Shown piece after piece: positions 31,466-44,500 of a stretch of 64,000 nt of DNA. Both the position numbers and the translations under genes were made by a program. Every line of letters starts with the position of its first letter. Within the stretch, counting starts at the first letter, position 1. Origin of the DNA: Septoria linicola (lineage: Eukaryota > Ascomycota > Dothideomycetes > Mycosphaerellales > Mycosphaerellaceae); assembly GCA_024114885.1 (NCBI GenBank), contig CP099425.1, positions 1,116,001 to 1,180,000 on the forward strand, given 5' to 3'. Below the pieces are notes generated by a model that was not told where the DNA came from, did not search any database, and worked only from the letters and a program-made list of their open reading frames with translations.

Positions 31466-34167
31466 ATGGGTCTGCTCAAGTCATACTTCAAGCCGAACAA
31501 GGCTCCAGCGAGCATCAATCAAGTGCCATCGGGAGAGCACAGCACAGAACTTCCGAGCTCTGGAGTCTCCACCATCAATGTCTCGGTCAATACAAAAGAC
31601 TCTCTGTACAGCGATGAGGTACAGCGAGACATTATCCTGAGCTACCTCTTTCAGAAGCAATGCATCAGCATGTGGATTCAAGATCTGGCCGGCACCACCG
31701 AGGGCGTGATCCTCAAGCACGCTCGTAACGAGTTTCTCACAATGCCAATCACACTCAAAGGTTCTGCTTTCCATTATGCCATGATCGCGCTCAACGTCAA
31801 GGCTGCGATGACAGTGAAGAGTCGAGTCATCTGGACTATCGTTCAACGCTTAAATCATGGAGAGACTGGTATTCCCATTAGAGACAATCAAAGAATTCAG
31901 ATCGTCGCCAACTTTCTCGAGCTATCGCGAGCGCGAAAACATCAATACGCAGCCTTTGTGAAAGACGAATGCCTCCTGGTCGTCTGGGACGGTGACCCAT
32001 CCAATCTGATTCATCGAATCGAATCGATAGAAGCAGATCTCCTGCGTGTAGTGTGGCGACTCAACAGCAGCGACGATGAAGAGAAGGCCGCGTTACTGCC
32101 ACCCAGCTCCGATACCGATGTGGATGAGGAGACTCAGCAAGCTACCGAAATCCGACCCACACGATACTACTATGCGATCATGTGTGCTCTCAGTCTTTGT
32201 CTTCTGACAGTACTATTCGGACGTCGCATGCAAAGTATCTTCCAGCAGGTGGCAATCCTCGGCCGGTACACGTCTATCGCTTTTGTGGCCCTGACGCCTA
32301 TCATGGCTATTCTTACATTGGTAAGAGCAAAGCAGATCTCTCGATGCATAGATGCTAACGTCAAGCAGTTTTTCACCTACGTGATCGTTGGATTCATCGC
32401 CCAGCTCATTGGTCCTGTACAACATTTACACGAGAACTCAGAAAATTACTCGGCAGTCAAGGCGCCACGACTCCGCTGCACAGAGCTTCCACATGTCACG
32501 ATCCAATGCCCTGTTTACAAGGAAGGTCTCGAGGCTGTCATCAAGCCTACAGTCCGCTCTGTGATGAAAGCCATATCGACATACGAACTACAGGGCGGCT
32601 CTGCCAGCATTTTTATCAACGATGACGGCCTTCAATTGCTTGACGAAGAACAACGGCTTGCACGAATACAATTCTACCAGGACAATAATATTGGCTGGGT
32701 GGCAAGACCTGCGCATGATCCCAAGGGCACAGGATTTGTGCGCCGCGGCAAGTTCAAGAAGGCATCGAACATGAATTACGCTCTCAACTTCTCCAATCGC
32801 GTCGAGGAGAGATTGCTGAACATCCGGCGTGACGAAAAGTGGACGTCTACCGACGAGGGCGACGCGTATGAGCAGATCCTTGGACAAGTCCTCGACGAGC
32901 AAGTACAAGATCAGCCCAAAGCATGGGCAGCTGGCAACATACGTGTGGGCGACTATATTTTGATCATCGACTCCGACACTCGAATACCAAGTGACTGCCT
33001 TTTGGATGCAGTATCCGAAATGGAGCTGTCACCGACAGTCGCGATAATTCAATTTGCTTCCGGGGTCATGCAAGTCTCGCACGACTTTTTCGAGAACGGC
33101 ATGACATTTTTCACTCGCCTTATTTACACCAGTATCCGGTTCGGCGTCGCTGCCGGCGACATTGCGCCATTTGTCGGCCACAATGCGATGTTGAGATGGT
33201 CCGCCCTGCAACACGTCGCGTTCGAAGAAGCAGAATCGCCGCTGCCGGAGCTTTATTGGTCAGAGACTTCCGTTTCGGAAGACTTCGATATGGCTCTGCG
33301 GCTGCAAATTGAAGGGTACCAACTTCGCTACGCTTCTTATTTTGGAGATGGCTTTCAAGAGGGTGTATCTTTGACCGTGTACGACGAGATCACTCGCTGG
33401 GAGAAGTACGCATATGGTTGTGACGAGCTCATGTTCCACCCACTAAAGTCGTGGCTGTTCAGAGGACCATTCACACCATTGTTCAAGAAGTTCTTAGGCT
33501 CGAGCATTCCTCTTTGCTCTAAGCTAAGTATCATTAGCTACATTGGCACATACTATGCCCTCGGATCTGCCTGGATCATGACTCTGGCTAACTACATCGC
33601 ACTTGGACTCTTCAATGGATATCTGGACCGATGGTACACCGACAGCTGGCAGATATTCCTGAGCGTGATTTTGGTCTTCTCTGTCGCCGCCAATTTTGGT
33701 CTTGCTGTCTCTCGGTACCGGTCTGGTGAGAGAGCCTTCCTCCCTGCTCTGTACGAGAACTTCGCATGGGCATTGATGTTCTGCATATTCTTCGGGGGAA
33801 TCTCGCTCTATATTAGCCAGGCGCTATTGTCGCATATGTTTGGCATCGATATGCAGGTAAGGAACGTTCCATCAACAGGTGCTAAGTCATTACTAACCTT
33901 CTCTTGCAGTGGGGCTCGACTGCCAAAGAGGTCACTCGCACGAACTTTTTCATCGAACTCCCAGTTGTCTTCAAGAAGTTCAAGTGGAGCATGCTTTTCT
34001 GTGTTTTGAGCATTATCGGCATTATCATCATGGCTACCGGTCCTTTCATCCCCTGGTCCTGGAACATTCAGAACTTCAACGCCATTTTCCCTTTTGCACT
34101 GCTGGTTGGGTGTCATTTGCTGGTACCTATCATTCTTAACCCCGGTCTGACAGCATTTACATGGTAG
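31466..34167 (+). CDS. Fungal GT2-family multi-TM glycosyltransferase, 882 aa
   Basis: Exons 31466-33856 and 33910-34167, with a phase 0 GTAAGG...TTGCAG intron. Domains in order: a ~220-residue cytosolic N-terminal region of a fungal-specific type (YLFQKQCISMWIQDLAGTTE, LKGSAFHYAMIALNVKAAMT), TM helices around 235-320, then a GT-A domain. The GT-A domain has THVTIQCP-like entry HVTIQCPVYKEGL, FINDDG, the DxD-like LIIDSDTRIP, FVGHNAMLRW, the SVSEDFDMALRLQ acid motif and the TRWEKYAYGCDELM end, in place of the Q/RxxRW of processive synthases. Four to six C-terminal TM helices follow. The layout is that of processive GT2 polysaccharide synthases (chitin, cellulose, hyaluronan synthase relatives). 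Product and exact membrane are unknown; plasma membrane and cell-wall role are inferred. Confidence 0.88.
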
Positions 34168-35299
34168 AGAAGGAGAACATATCACGGCGCTCGGGCTGCA
34201 TAGGTGGATTTCCTGACTGGCATATTGATACGCGTAGATGATATACCCGAATTTTATTGCATAACTATGTACTCAATACTATGTTTGGCAACACTTTTTA
34301 TCGCACCTCTCCACTATCCCGTGCGTTCATGCGGCTCAGCAGTACAACACTTTGGTGAGTATGCTGAGTCATCGGGATGGATTCACCACGTTGGCAGTCA
34401 AGCGTAACTAGAGCATACGTTGAAGGATGCCTCAGGCTCGCAACTTGTCGAGGGTTTACTTTTCGCGTGCCGACTGAGTGAAAACTCTTCTCGCCAGATC
34501 CATCCCGGACAGCAACTCGAACAGAGACGAGCGCGGCTTGCCACTGTGCCCATGGCTCTGGATGATTCCAATCAACTACGCGAAGCACTGCGTGCTGTGA
34601 TCGTTTGTGAAGCATGACCTTGGGCAAGTCCACTCGGATCCTGAGCACCGCACGCTCAACAATCGGCTCTTAGCCCAGCGAGGCTGACCCAGCTTACGCC
34701 ACAAGAACCGATATGGATTTATGGGCGCAATGTCTCACTGTCTATGTAGACGCTATGCCACGTGGTGTCAAAAGCACGTACTCGCGAGCTTGAAGAAGCC
34801 GTCGCCACGCTAAGTCTTGGCAGCGAGAAGCCCCAAGAGCTAGATTTCCGAGCTAAACTACGGCTTCTCTGTTCTATGGTAGCTCCAAACTCACGCATGA
34901 CAGGGTCTACAAGCGAGATCCGAGACCTTAACACAAGAGCAGAACACATCCGAACAGCTCTGTGCCGAAGTCGACAGTCTAATCAAGCCTCCTCGCTTAC
35001 CAGTGCCTGCTAGACTGGATGGGCTTCCACGTTGCTAGAGTGGTCCTGATGGCGAGGCCGGTCGTGCTACACCTCTTTGTGTACTGTGGATAGCACTGCT
35101 TGTCCAGACTTGTCGAGATGCCTATGCAAGGTATGTGCACAATCTATGAGGCTCTCTGGTGGCTTGCCTAGACTGGCGGCCACGCGAGTTTCGATACCGC
35201 ATGGAAAAGACATGTACTCCTCCATTCCACGGTCTCACAGGTAGGAGCCATCATCTCGTTCGTCCTTCGCAACTTGCAGCGTTGTCGCTTACCAGCAGT
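34168..35299. other. Intergenic region upstream of the WSC gene
   Basis: 1.13 kb. A stretch at 34762-35013 has an open frame with some acidic helical character (TRELEEAVATLSLGSEKPQ) but no ATG-anchored, family-like sequence. Probably non-coding. Confidence 0.45.
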
Positions 35300-38200
35300 A
35301 TGGTTCGATCGCTGTTCTCGAAGCTGGCGGTATGCCTTGCTTCTTTCTCATTTCCCCATCTTTCACTTGGACTAGGGAAGACAGACACCATCACCTGGGG
35401 TGGTGATAATTCTCGAGCCGGCTACGAAACGAACCACAATCTCGATCCACGAGTCATTGCGAGCGCCGACTTTGGGAATATCTGGATAGCGAAGCTGTCA
35501 GGTAACTTCGGTGGCATTGGACAAGAACAAGTCCTTTCGCAGCCTCTGGTCTACACAGCTGGCGACGGGATCCAATATGTCTATGTTGCAACAACGCAGA
35601 ACAACCTCTACAAGATCAATGCCAAAACTGGAGACATTGTGAAGACACGGAACGTCGGCGTTCCTTTCCTCGCTGCAGATCTGAACAGTCAGTCGTACCA
35701 ACAGCTTTGCTTTAAACCTCGCTGACATGATTCAAGACTGCAACGATATCTCGCCAGCCATTGGTGTCTCAGGCACCGGCGTGATCGACCCTTCCACGGG
35801 TCTCTGGTATTTCACCTCGAAGACATACTCTGAGCAGGTACGCAGATGGTCAAGCATTGGATCGTGAACACAAGCTGACGTTGCCATAGTTCCAAGGCAC
35901 AACCTTTGGTGTCGGCAGCTCTCCCGGTCGTGTCAATGGTCGCTACTACTTCCATGCTGTCAGTACTGAAGATTTGTCCTCTGCGCCCAACTTTCCCCGG
36001 CCGGTGCACGGAACAGTCTTTCGAAACAACAACAGACGCATGTTGATTGCCGGAGATCAACACCAGCGTCCTGCCTTACTGCAAGTAGGCCAGTACATCT
36101 ATACAGGATGGGCATCCCACTGCATCCAGTACAACTACACGGGCGCTGTCATCGGCTTCGATAAGACAACTGGTGCCATCGTTGAGGCCTTTGCCACGCA
36201 GTAAGTGCTACCTTGTTGGGAGGAGAAGTCTACCTCCAAGCTAATCGTGCCCGTTACAGAGGAGGAGCAGAAGCTAACACTGTTCCTGGAGGCGGCATCT
36301 GGATGAGCGGAGGCGGTCTCGCATATGATGGCGCAGGCAGCATGTTCTTCTCTACAGGCAAGAGTCAAGCATCACAATCAGTATAAGGCTTCTTGCTGAC
36401 AGATCGCAGGTAATGGCTACGCTGCTCAGCTTCCCGCAACTGGACATCCAGTCCAAGGACGACAGCCACCAACAGCACTAGAAGAGGCGGTGGTCAACAT
36501 GAAGCTCCATGACGACGGCACGATCGAGCCGGTAGACTTCTTCATGCCATGGGAGAAGACACAATTGGACGGAGCAGACAAGGATCTCGGAACAACGCCC
36601 TTCCAGCTCATGCCGTCGACCTTTACATGCCCGAACAGCAAGCGCATCGGAATGATCACTGGCAAGTCGGGCAAGACCTATTGGCTCAATGTGGACGACC
36701 TTGGAGGCTACCAGCTCGGTGCAAATCGACTTGATCGCGCGATCCAGGTGTTCCAACATGAGAACGCTGTCTACTCGGCTGCTGGAATCCAGCCTGTGGG
36801 CAAGTACGTCTACATCAACGTCATCAACTATCAGACTAGAGTCTTCCAATTCAGCTGTGATGCTGGAGGAAACGCGAAATTCACCGAGGTCTCGAAAGCA
36901 GCCGAGAAGAATGCGCAGGCGCTTGGTGTAGGTCATGGTACCACGACATCTCTCGACGGTCGAGAAGGAACAGGACTCTACTGGACCACCGACGTTGATG
37001 GACTGGACCTTCGTATCTATGATGCAACACCACCACAGGACGGCTCTACTCTCAAGCTCATTCGAGGTTTCAACATTCCAGGGCCTGGCAAGTTCGCAAA
37101 ACCAGTCTTTGGAGATGCTCGAGCCTACGTTGGTGCTCGAGGTGCCCTTTACGCTTTTGGTGCACCAGTCAACCTCCCACTCAATTGCTCGTCTCCAGTA
37201 GCTTTCCCTCGAACCTCGGTGAACAGCATATCTGCAGCGCTCTCCATCAATTGCACCGCCAATGTTGCAACGCAGGTCACAAAATTCGCTATCTCTGGCA
37301 ACCCTAATTTCGTTACTGAAGGTCTGCCAACACTACCTCTGAACCTGGCCGCTGGTGACCAATTCTCCTTCAAGGCACGTTTTGCTCCGAAACAGGTCGG
37401 CTCACTTTCTAGTGACGTGGCGATCACCACAAACAATCAGGCTCAGGGTTCGGCCTCGACGACTCCAGTTACGTTGACCGGCTCAGGTAATTCGGCTGCC
37501 GGACTCTTCAGCATCAATCCCATTACGATAACGTTCAATTCAACTTTCGGTGCAGGCGAAGTCCAGAAGAGCGCTTTCTTCAATAACGAAGGCGACAGCG
37601 ACCTTACGGTGACGAGCGTCTTGTACTCCGTAGTCTCCGAAACAGGACCGTGGGTGACACCTAACATCACAGACAAAGGTATCCAGGTGGCACAATTCAC
37701 CTTCTCGAATGTCCCAACTACTATTGCGGCCAATGACAGACAGGTGGTCGGCATTGCTTACAATCCCCCGGAGGCTGGAAATCATGTCGTCTTCGTGAAG
37801 GCAAACACGAGCGGCGGAAGTAAGCTACTTGATGTATTCGGCACTACTGGCAGTTCACCTGGTGCTTTCTACGAGTTCGAGCGAGCTGATGGCACCGGGT
37901 GGGATCCCTACGTCGAGGGCCAGAACTTCACCTTCGGGAATGTTGTTCCAGGTACCGTGCGCAACCTTGTGGTGCGCATCACAAACAATGGCTCGTCCTC
38001 GGCTTCCCCTCTGGGGCTTACCGTATCCAAGCCTCCATTCGGTGTTCCTGGCTTCGTTCGGGCTGCAAACAGCATTGATCTCGCCGAAGGTACCATTACC
38101 GCTGCCGGACAGTCAGTAAATGCTACAATGTTCTGTGCGCCGCCCGAGCGACAACTCAACACTCCATCAACACGCGCCGGGGCTGGCTGGAGAATCAACA

Positions 38201-40810
38201 CAAACACAGATCAAGGAGCTGTGATCTTGTCGTTCGACTGCAGCTCAGCCTCTCCTCAAGTCGGACCCTTGCTATCCAACGGCACTGCCAAACATGGGTA
38301 CATCGGATGCTACGAGGATGAGACACCAGGAAGACAACTGTCCAACAATGTATTCAATCGGGACAATAACACTGCCGAGAGCTGTATCAACGTGTGCGCC
38401 GCCGGTGGCTACACCTTTTCTGGCATGATCTTCCGGAGAGAATGCTGGTGCGGCAACGCTCTGCCCAACCGGAGAGGAACCGAAGCAGACTGCACTTACC
38501 GCTGTGCAGGTGACGACTTCCACGCCTGCGGTGGAGACGGCGCTGCTGGTAACAAGCATATGATCTCTCTCTTTGCGGACTCTGCCAAATTTGACGGCGT
38601 CCTCGAGAGTGGTCCATTGACGCTCTCACGCCAGGTGGGCAACTACGGTTTTGATGGCTGCTACCAGGAATACAACAACGTGAAGTCCTTCAACGTCAAA
38701 CGCCAAGTCACGAATGTCATGACTGTGGAAGCCTGCAGCAAGTTCTGCGCTGGATCTCAACTCTTCGGTCTACAGTACGCATCCGAGTGCTATTGTGGCG
38801 CATCCATCGCAGGTTCTTCGAAGCAGATTGCGGACACGTCTTGTGATTACACATGCAAAGGGAACAACAGCCAGTTCTGTGGTGGGTCCCAGCGAATGCA
38901 GGTCTACCGACTAGGATCAAGCGGCAGCCAAACAACTACGTCGGTATCCTTGACATCAACTTCCAGTAGCAGCTCATCAACTACGACACAAAGTACGGCA
39001 ACCAACGCGCCGGAGGTTGATGGTGTCAGCTCCCGGATCGGTGCCTACAAACACCAAGGTTGCTACGGCGAAGTCGCAGCGCGTGCACTTAGTGTGAACT
39101 CTGCAGTGAAGGCACGTTTCAATGACGACGATAACACAAACAGGTATGTGGATTGTGCCCATCAATCCCCTTGTGCTCGGTGGTGCTGACTTTTCACGCA
39201 GAATTTGCGCCGACTTCTGTGCCGGCTCTGCCTACTTCGGCACTGAGTACGGAAGAGAGTGCTATTGTGGCGACAAGCTGGATACACTGTCGTTGCCTAC
39301 TGATGACGGTCGCTGCAGCATGCCATGTGTTGGCAACAAGACCGAGATCTGTGGAGGCGAGAATGGACTAACTCTATTCAAGCTGGACACCTCACTTGTT
39401 TCCTCAAGTACAACAACGACCGTCAGCACCACCTTGTCCAGCTCTAGTAGTTCCGCAGGCGTGGAAAGTACAAGCACAACGACCTCCAAACAACAACCAG
39501 TGTCAACGCCATTAGTCTGCCCTGGGTCCGATGGTCAGACCTATGTCTCAAACCAAAAGGTCTGGCTTGTGGAATGCGGCAAGGACTACCCAGGTAGCGA
39601 CATCAAGGCAGTATCGATTAAAGACAACGATCTGAATGCCTGTATCGACGCTTGTGCAGCAACCACTGGATGTGTAAACGTGGCTCTTTCTGGAGCGGCG
39701 TGTTACCTGAAGAAGGCACTCGGCAATCCGGTGAAGAATGGAGTCTGGGGCGCGAGATTCCTCTCAAACGTCCAAAGCTCGACAACAACCACACAGAGTT
39801 CTTCCTCTAGCATTATATCTGCTCAATCAACGACAACCTTGACCACACAGAGCTCACAGAGCAGGTCGAGCACATCGAGCACGACATCAACACTATCATC
39901 CCAGAGTTCATCCACGTCCTCCTCTCAAAGTTCGAGCTACACAACCTCAAGCAGCTCCACAAGCACCATAGTGTCCAGCAGTTCTTCGAGTACTTCAACA
40001 CAACAAAGCTCATCAAGCAGTACCAGCTCAAGCAGTCTATCTCAGACGACAAGCTCTCAGACAACAAGCTCTCAAAGCAGCAGCTCACAAAGCACAAGCT
40101 CTCAAACAACGACTTCAAGTACTCTATCACAAACAACTACTTCACAGACCACATTAAGCACAACAACCCGATCCTCAAGCACCTCGCAAAGTCCTACCGT
40201 TATGCCGACTGCCGGCATTTACTATTCCCTCGGCTGCTACAGCGAAAAGCCAAATGGCCGCGCCTTGACAGAAGTCTACAACAACAAAACCATGACCATC
40301 GAGATGTGCGCCGACGAAGCCAAGCGCCGACAGCTCGATTACATGGGTGTCGAATATGGCAACGAGTGCTGGTTAGGATCCAACATCACAGACGGGGCCG
40401 TTCCTCTTGCGCAAACACGCTGCACGACAATCTGTGCTGGAAACAGCACCACCTACTGCGGCGGCAGCCAAAGATTACAGATGTATCAGGTCAACTCCAC
40501 ATTGGTCGAGCCCAAGAAAGACGCTCCGAGAGGTGTTCCACTTGCTTGTCCAACCGCCGATGACACGATTTTCACCACGACGAATGGCGCCACATTCAGG
40601 ATCGAATGCGGCTGGGACCGGACTGGAGGGTCGTCTTCGACAGTTCAGGCAGCGACTTATGAGGCTTGTTTGGAGTCTTGCTCGAAGACTACAGGATGCA
40701 AGAGTGTGGCGCTCAGTGGAAAGAACTGCTACTTGAAGACAGGTACTCTGGGAACACAGGTTAGGAATGACAAGATTAGAGGTGCGACTTTGGTGACGAC
40801 TACCGAGTGA
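35300..40810 (+). CDS. Very large secreted WSC/PAN-domain surface protein, 1746 aa
   Basis: Six exons: 35300-35687, 35737-35837, 35890-36200, 36260-36357, 36410-39143, 39202-40810; intron 4 is GC-AG. The signal peptide is MVRSLFSKLAVCLASFSFPHLSLG. Residues ~25-620 look like a PQQ-type beta-propeller (NNLYKINAKTGDIV, GAVIGFDKTTGAIV, GDARAYVGARGALYAFG). Then come two or three Ig/ASH-like beta units (~625-920), WSC domains at ~928-1030, 1044-1135 and 1179-1273 (GCYxE, ECYCG, CxGN...CGG), a PAN-like unit at ~1314-1400, a Ser/Thr/Gln linker at ~1402-1543, WSC4 at ~1550-1640 and a second PAN-like unit to the end. No TM or GPI signal is visible. WSC domains bind polysaccharides; a wall-attached glucan- or glycoprotein-binding role is inferred. 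Confidence 0.87.
36358..36409 (+). other. GC-AG intron in the WSC gene
   Basis: The donor reads ACAG|GCAAGA and the acceptor CGCAG|GT. Only this choice joins MFFSTG to NGYAAQ in frame; no GT donor is available. The other introns of the gene are GT-AG. The AG|GCAAG context matches the known GC-donor consensus. Confidence 0.75.
39775..40200 (+). repeat. Degenerate Ser/Thr/Gln coding repeat (linker of the WSC protein)
   Basis: About 140 codons are almost entirely Ser, Thr and Gln, built from recurring 9-15 bp pieces such as ACAAGCTCTCAGACA and AGCTCACAAAGC. Repeat arrays like this often vary in length between strains and are heavily O-mannosylated in the protein, making a stiff stalk. Confidence 0.75.
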
Positions 40811-41592
40811 GTCTTCTGGAGCATTGGGAACGGAGTTTGCATATAGATTATAGATGATATGATTGTGTTACACTCTACTTGCACAGCAGCTCTCACAGAG
40901 ATATGCATCGCCCGTCTCGCCGTCGCCGACTAGTCACATCGTGGCCAACCTGGAGAAACGAGTGTGGCTCTGATGCCCGGAGAAGGTACGATGCTGCACG
41001 AGAAACGCAAGGAAGGAGCCACCCAGGTACTCGAGGCGGCTCAGCAGGAAGGCGCGTGATAACAGGTATTCTACTTCCTGTTGCGCGAGCGCTGAACGAG
41101 AACTCAGCGATTGAGTTGTGAAAGAGGCAGGTGACTGACGGAGTAGGTAGTGAAGAATACCACAGGTTAGTCTCGAAAGAGACACCCTCCTATTGTACAA
41201 CTAGAATATGTAGTCACAGGCGAACAAAACGTACCCAACACCGTGCCCAGCCTCAAAGCCATGACAGCACCAATGCAATATGCTCCCGATAATGCACTTA
41301 CAGTACACACACCTGGTATCTCGCTTGCTTGCTCCTGAGCACAGACTTGTGCAACGCCGCTCGAAATAAATGCTGCAAAGACCTTTCCCACTCTATGCCA
41401 TGCTTTGCACTTCTGTGCCTCCCGCTCGCTTGTATGTAGTGGTGCAAGAGAGCGCCTTCGCTAGAAGTACTGCAAAGTGTATCATAGTGACCCGCCTATT
41501 ACTTCCATTCTTGTATCTCTCCTACGCGTCACATTGCTTCATATTCCAATGAGGCGTTTCGTGTCATCTCTGTGTACTGTGTATCGCTCTCA
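40811..41592. other. Convergent 3' region of WSC and histidine-kinase genes
   Basis: 780 bp. A 74-codon cysteine-containing frame on the minus strand (41167-41391) lacks an ATG. No gene is supported. Confidence 0.5.
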
Positions 41593-44500
41593 TTATTGTT
41601 TGAGTTTCTTACTCTTGTCCTTCGACGCGCCATGAGCTGCTGATGCATCCTTGCTTTTGTGCGAGTGCTGCCCCTGCTTGAGCTTCATGAAGGCGTGAGG
41701 CTTGCTAGGGTCACTCGGGTCCATGAAAGTCATTAAGACCTGACTGAGTTCTTTGAAGTCGACTGGCTTGGTCATGTAGCTGTTGAATCCAGCTTCCACG
41801 CACTTCTGGTAGACGTCTCCCAAGACATTTGCCGACAATGCGATGATGGGAAGGTGCGCGTACTTATTGTGCTTCTCCCATTTACGGATCTCCTTGCATG
41901 TTTGGTATCCGTCCTTGTTTGGCATATGAAGGTCACAAAGTATGATCGAGTAGTGGTTGGGAGGCTTCGCAAAGACTTTGTCAACGCACTGAACGCCATC
42001 CATGACTGTATCGACCTTGATGGAGACCTTGGACAGGAATTTCAATATAACCATTTGGTTCACTCTATTATCCTCAACCAGCAGCACACGCTTGTCCTTG
42101 TTACCGAGCCTTCTGGCGAGCTCTTCAAAGACTTGCTTCTGGTTGACGGCGACTTGCTGGGCGCTGTCTTGATTGCGGTCGAGACTCATCTCGCGCTCCT
42201 TCTGTGGATCGAAGATGAGTCCGAAGCGAGAGGGCTTCAGTGGTTTGAAAACGAAACGCAATTTGCGATCAACGACCAGCTGATTGTAATCGTGGCTGGG
42301 TGCTTGCTCCATGATTTTCCTTCGTTGTGCGAGATCTGTTATGAGAACCACCGAAGTCGTGGAGTTTCCTGCAATGAGCACTTGGTCCATGAGCGCTGCA
42401 ATCTCGCTCACATCTTGCAAAACAGCTACGATATGGGTGAAGATTACAGGCTTGGGCCCTGCGAGGAGCTGCTGACAGTCGGCTAAACTCTCACGCGCCG
42501 TAATTTGATGAGGTACATTGCCAGGAAGAGTCTTGTCGATGTGCTGGACCGTAGCTTCCCGACTATACTTCAGTGGCGCAATGACCAAGATTGAGAACAT
42601 CGGCGGTGGCGACGGCACCGGCACTGCCAGTCGACTGCTTGCATTCGCAGTCACCTCATCAATGGACCTTGACGAGAGGCTGTTTGATCGCGTGTGCATC
42701 AATTCAAGACTGGGCATGGCTAGCTTGATCTGTGGCCCAGCTACTGTCGCGTCGTATGATAACGACGATGCAGAGGACCGCTCCGACTGCAAGCTTGCCG
42801 TACGGGTAGCAGATCTGACGGATGGATCTGAGCTTGCTGATGACACGGAAGGAGACTCCGTACCGCTTTCTAGCGGATATTGAGGCGGTGTCTGAGTGAC
42901 CTCAGCTGCATACTTGGGTGAGAGTCTAGCATACGTACTCAGCGGTAGTGACACAGCCTGGCTCAACGGAGTTGGTCCTGGCGAGACTGGCAGGACAGGC
43001 ACGCTCAAAGGACCAGCGCCAGGTGTCGGTATAGGCACAGGTGGTCTATCTTCTTTGGAAGGCAAAGCCGTTCGGATGTAGAACGTGAAGGTCGAACCCT
43101 GCTCGGGTACGCCTTTCGCAGACATATCGCCTCCATGTAGCTGCGCAAGCTGTTTGGAGATGACCAGACCTATTGACAGTACGTTAGCAAATGTCGATGA
43201 AACACAAATTCGCAACTTACCAAGCCCAGTTCCACCGTGCTGACGTGTGCTACTACCATCGATCTGACTGAAGCGCTTGAAGAGCGAATCAGCTTCCTTG
43301 TCAGTGAAGCCTTGACCAGTATCGACCACGTCGAACTTGATCAGCATCTCATCATCCTCGAGGCGCGCGTCCGTGCGATGTATACTACATCTGATGAATA
43401 CCTCGCCCTTTTGAGTGAACTTGATGGCATTGCCTACAACATTGAGCAGGATTTGTCGAATGCGGAATCGGTCGCCCTTGACTTGAGGTGGCACATCCTC
43501 GTCTACGATGTAGTTCAACTCGAGACCCTTGTCGATGGCCATGGCGGATGTCAGATCATTGACTTCCTCGATGAGCGCCCGCACATAGACCCAGTCCATA
43601 TTGAGCTGAATCATGCCTGCTTCTGCCTTGGACAGATCGAGGATGTCGTTGATGAGCCCTCGTAAACCTTCAGTGCTGGCACGAATGATGTTTACATGCT
43701 CCATCTGCTCGGCGGTCAGACTGCTGTCGATCAAGAAGTTCACCATTCCAGTAATGCCGTTTAGAGGGGTTCGGATTTCGTGAGACATGTTGCTCAGGAA
43801 GCGAGACTTGGCATCCATGGTGTTCTTCAAGTCCCGCTCGAGATCCTTGTGGTCGTTGATGTCGGTGCATGTGCCGTACCATGTTTCCTCCTCATCCTCA
43901 TGCTGAAGTAGTGGCTCGGCGACTAGGACACGCACGAGGTGCCATCTGAAGTCACCGTCTCGATTCTTGAGACGCACTTCGGTAGAATATGAGGGCCTGC
44001 CATCAGTATCACGAGTGACCTTCAAGATGCCAGCGGTCGCTAACTGGGACAGCTTCCGTTGTGGTAGATGGTGGATGGCCGTTGGAGATGTGGCACCAGA
44101 TGCAGAGCTCGAGGAGGGCTTCTCTGTCTCTGACGAACCACTTGTCGAAGCCTCGGAGTTGCTGACAGTCCGCCTTGGATGCAGAGGCAAAGTGGTCGGA
44201 ACGTCGGGCTCTTTCGTCTCTGTATCAAACGATGGCAATTTGCACTTGATCAGATCATCTGGATGCACGTGCTCCATGAACCCAACGCCAAGCGCATGAG
44301 CTTCTGTCTGTCCGGAGTACTGGAGCCACTGCGTGTTGCAGAATGTGACGCCACGAGCTTTGTTCACGGCGAACACTATCTGTGGGCTCGAGTTCGCAAG
44401 TGCCCGGTACTTCGCTTCTGACGCCGCGGTCTCTTGCTGCCTTGAAGCACTGATTTCTGCAATCTGCTGCTCATGAAAGTCCATAAGAGTGCCAATCCAA

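Noticed and set aside
41167..41391. Six-cysteine 74-codon frame on the minus strand, considered as a small secreted effector
   Set aside because: It begins with GTG, not ATG, and has no convincing signal-peptide cleavage pattern. It lies in a convergent 3' region.
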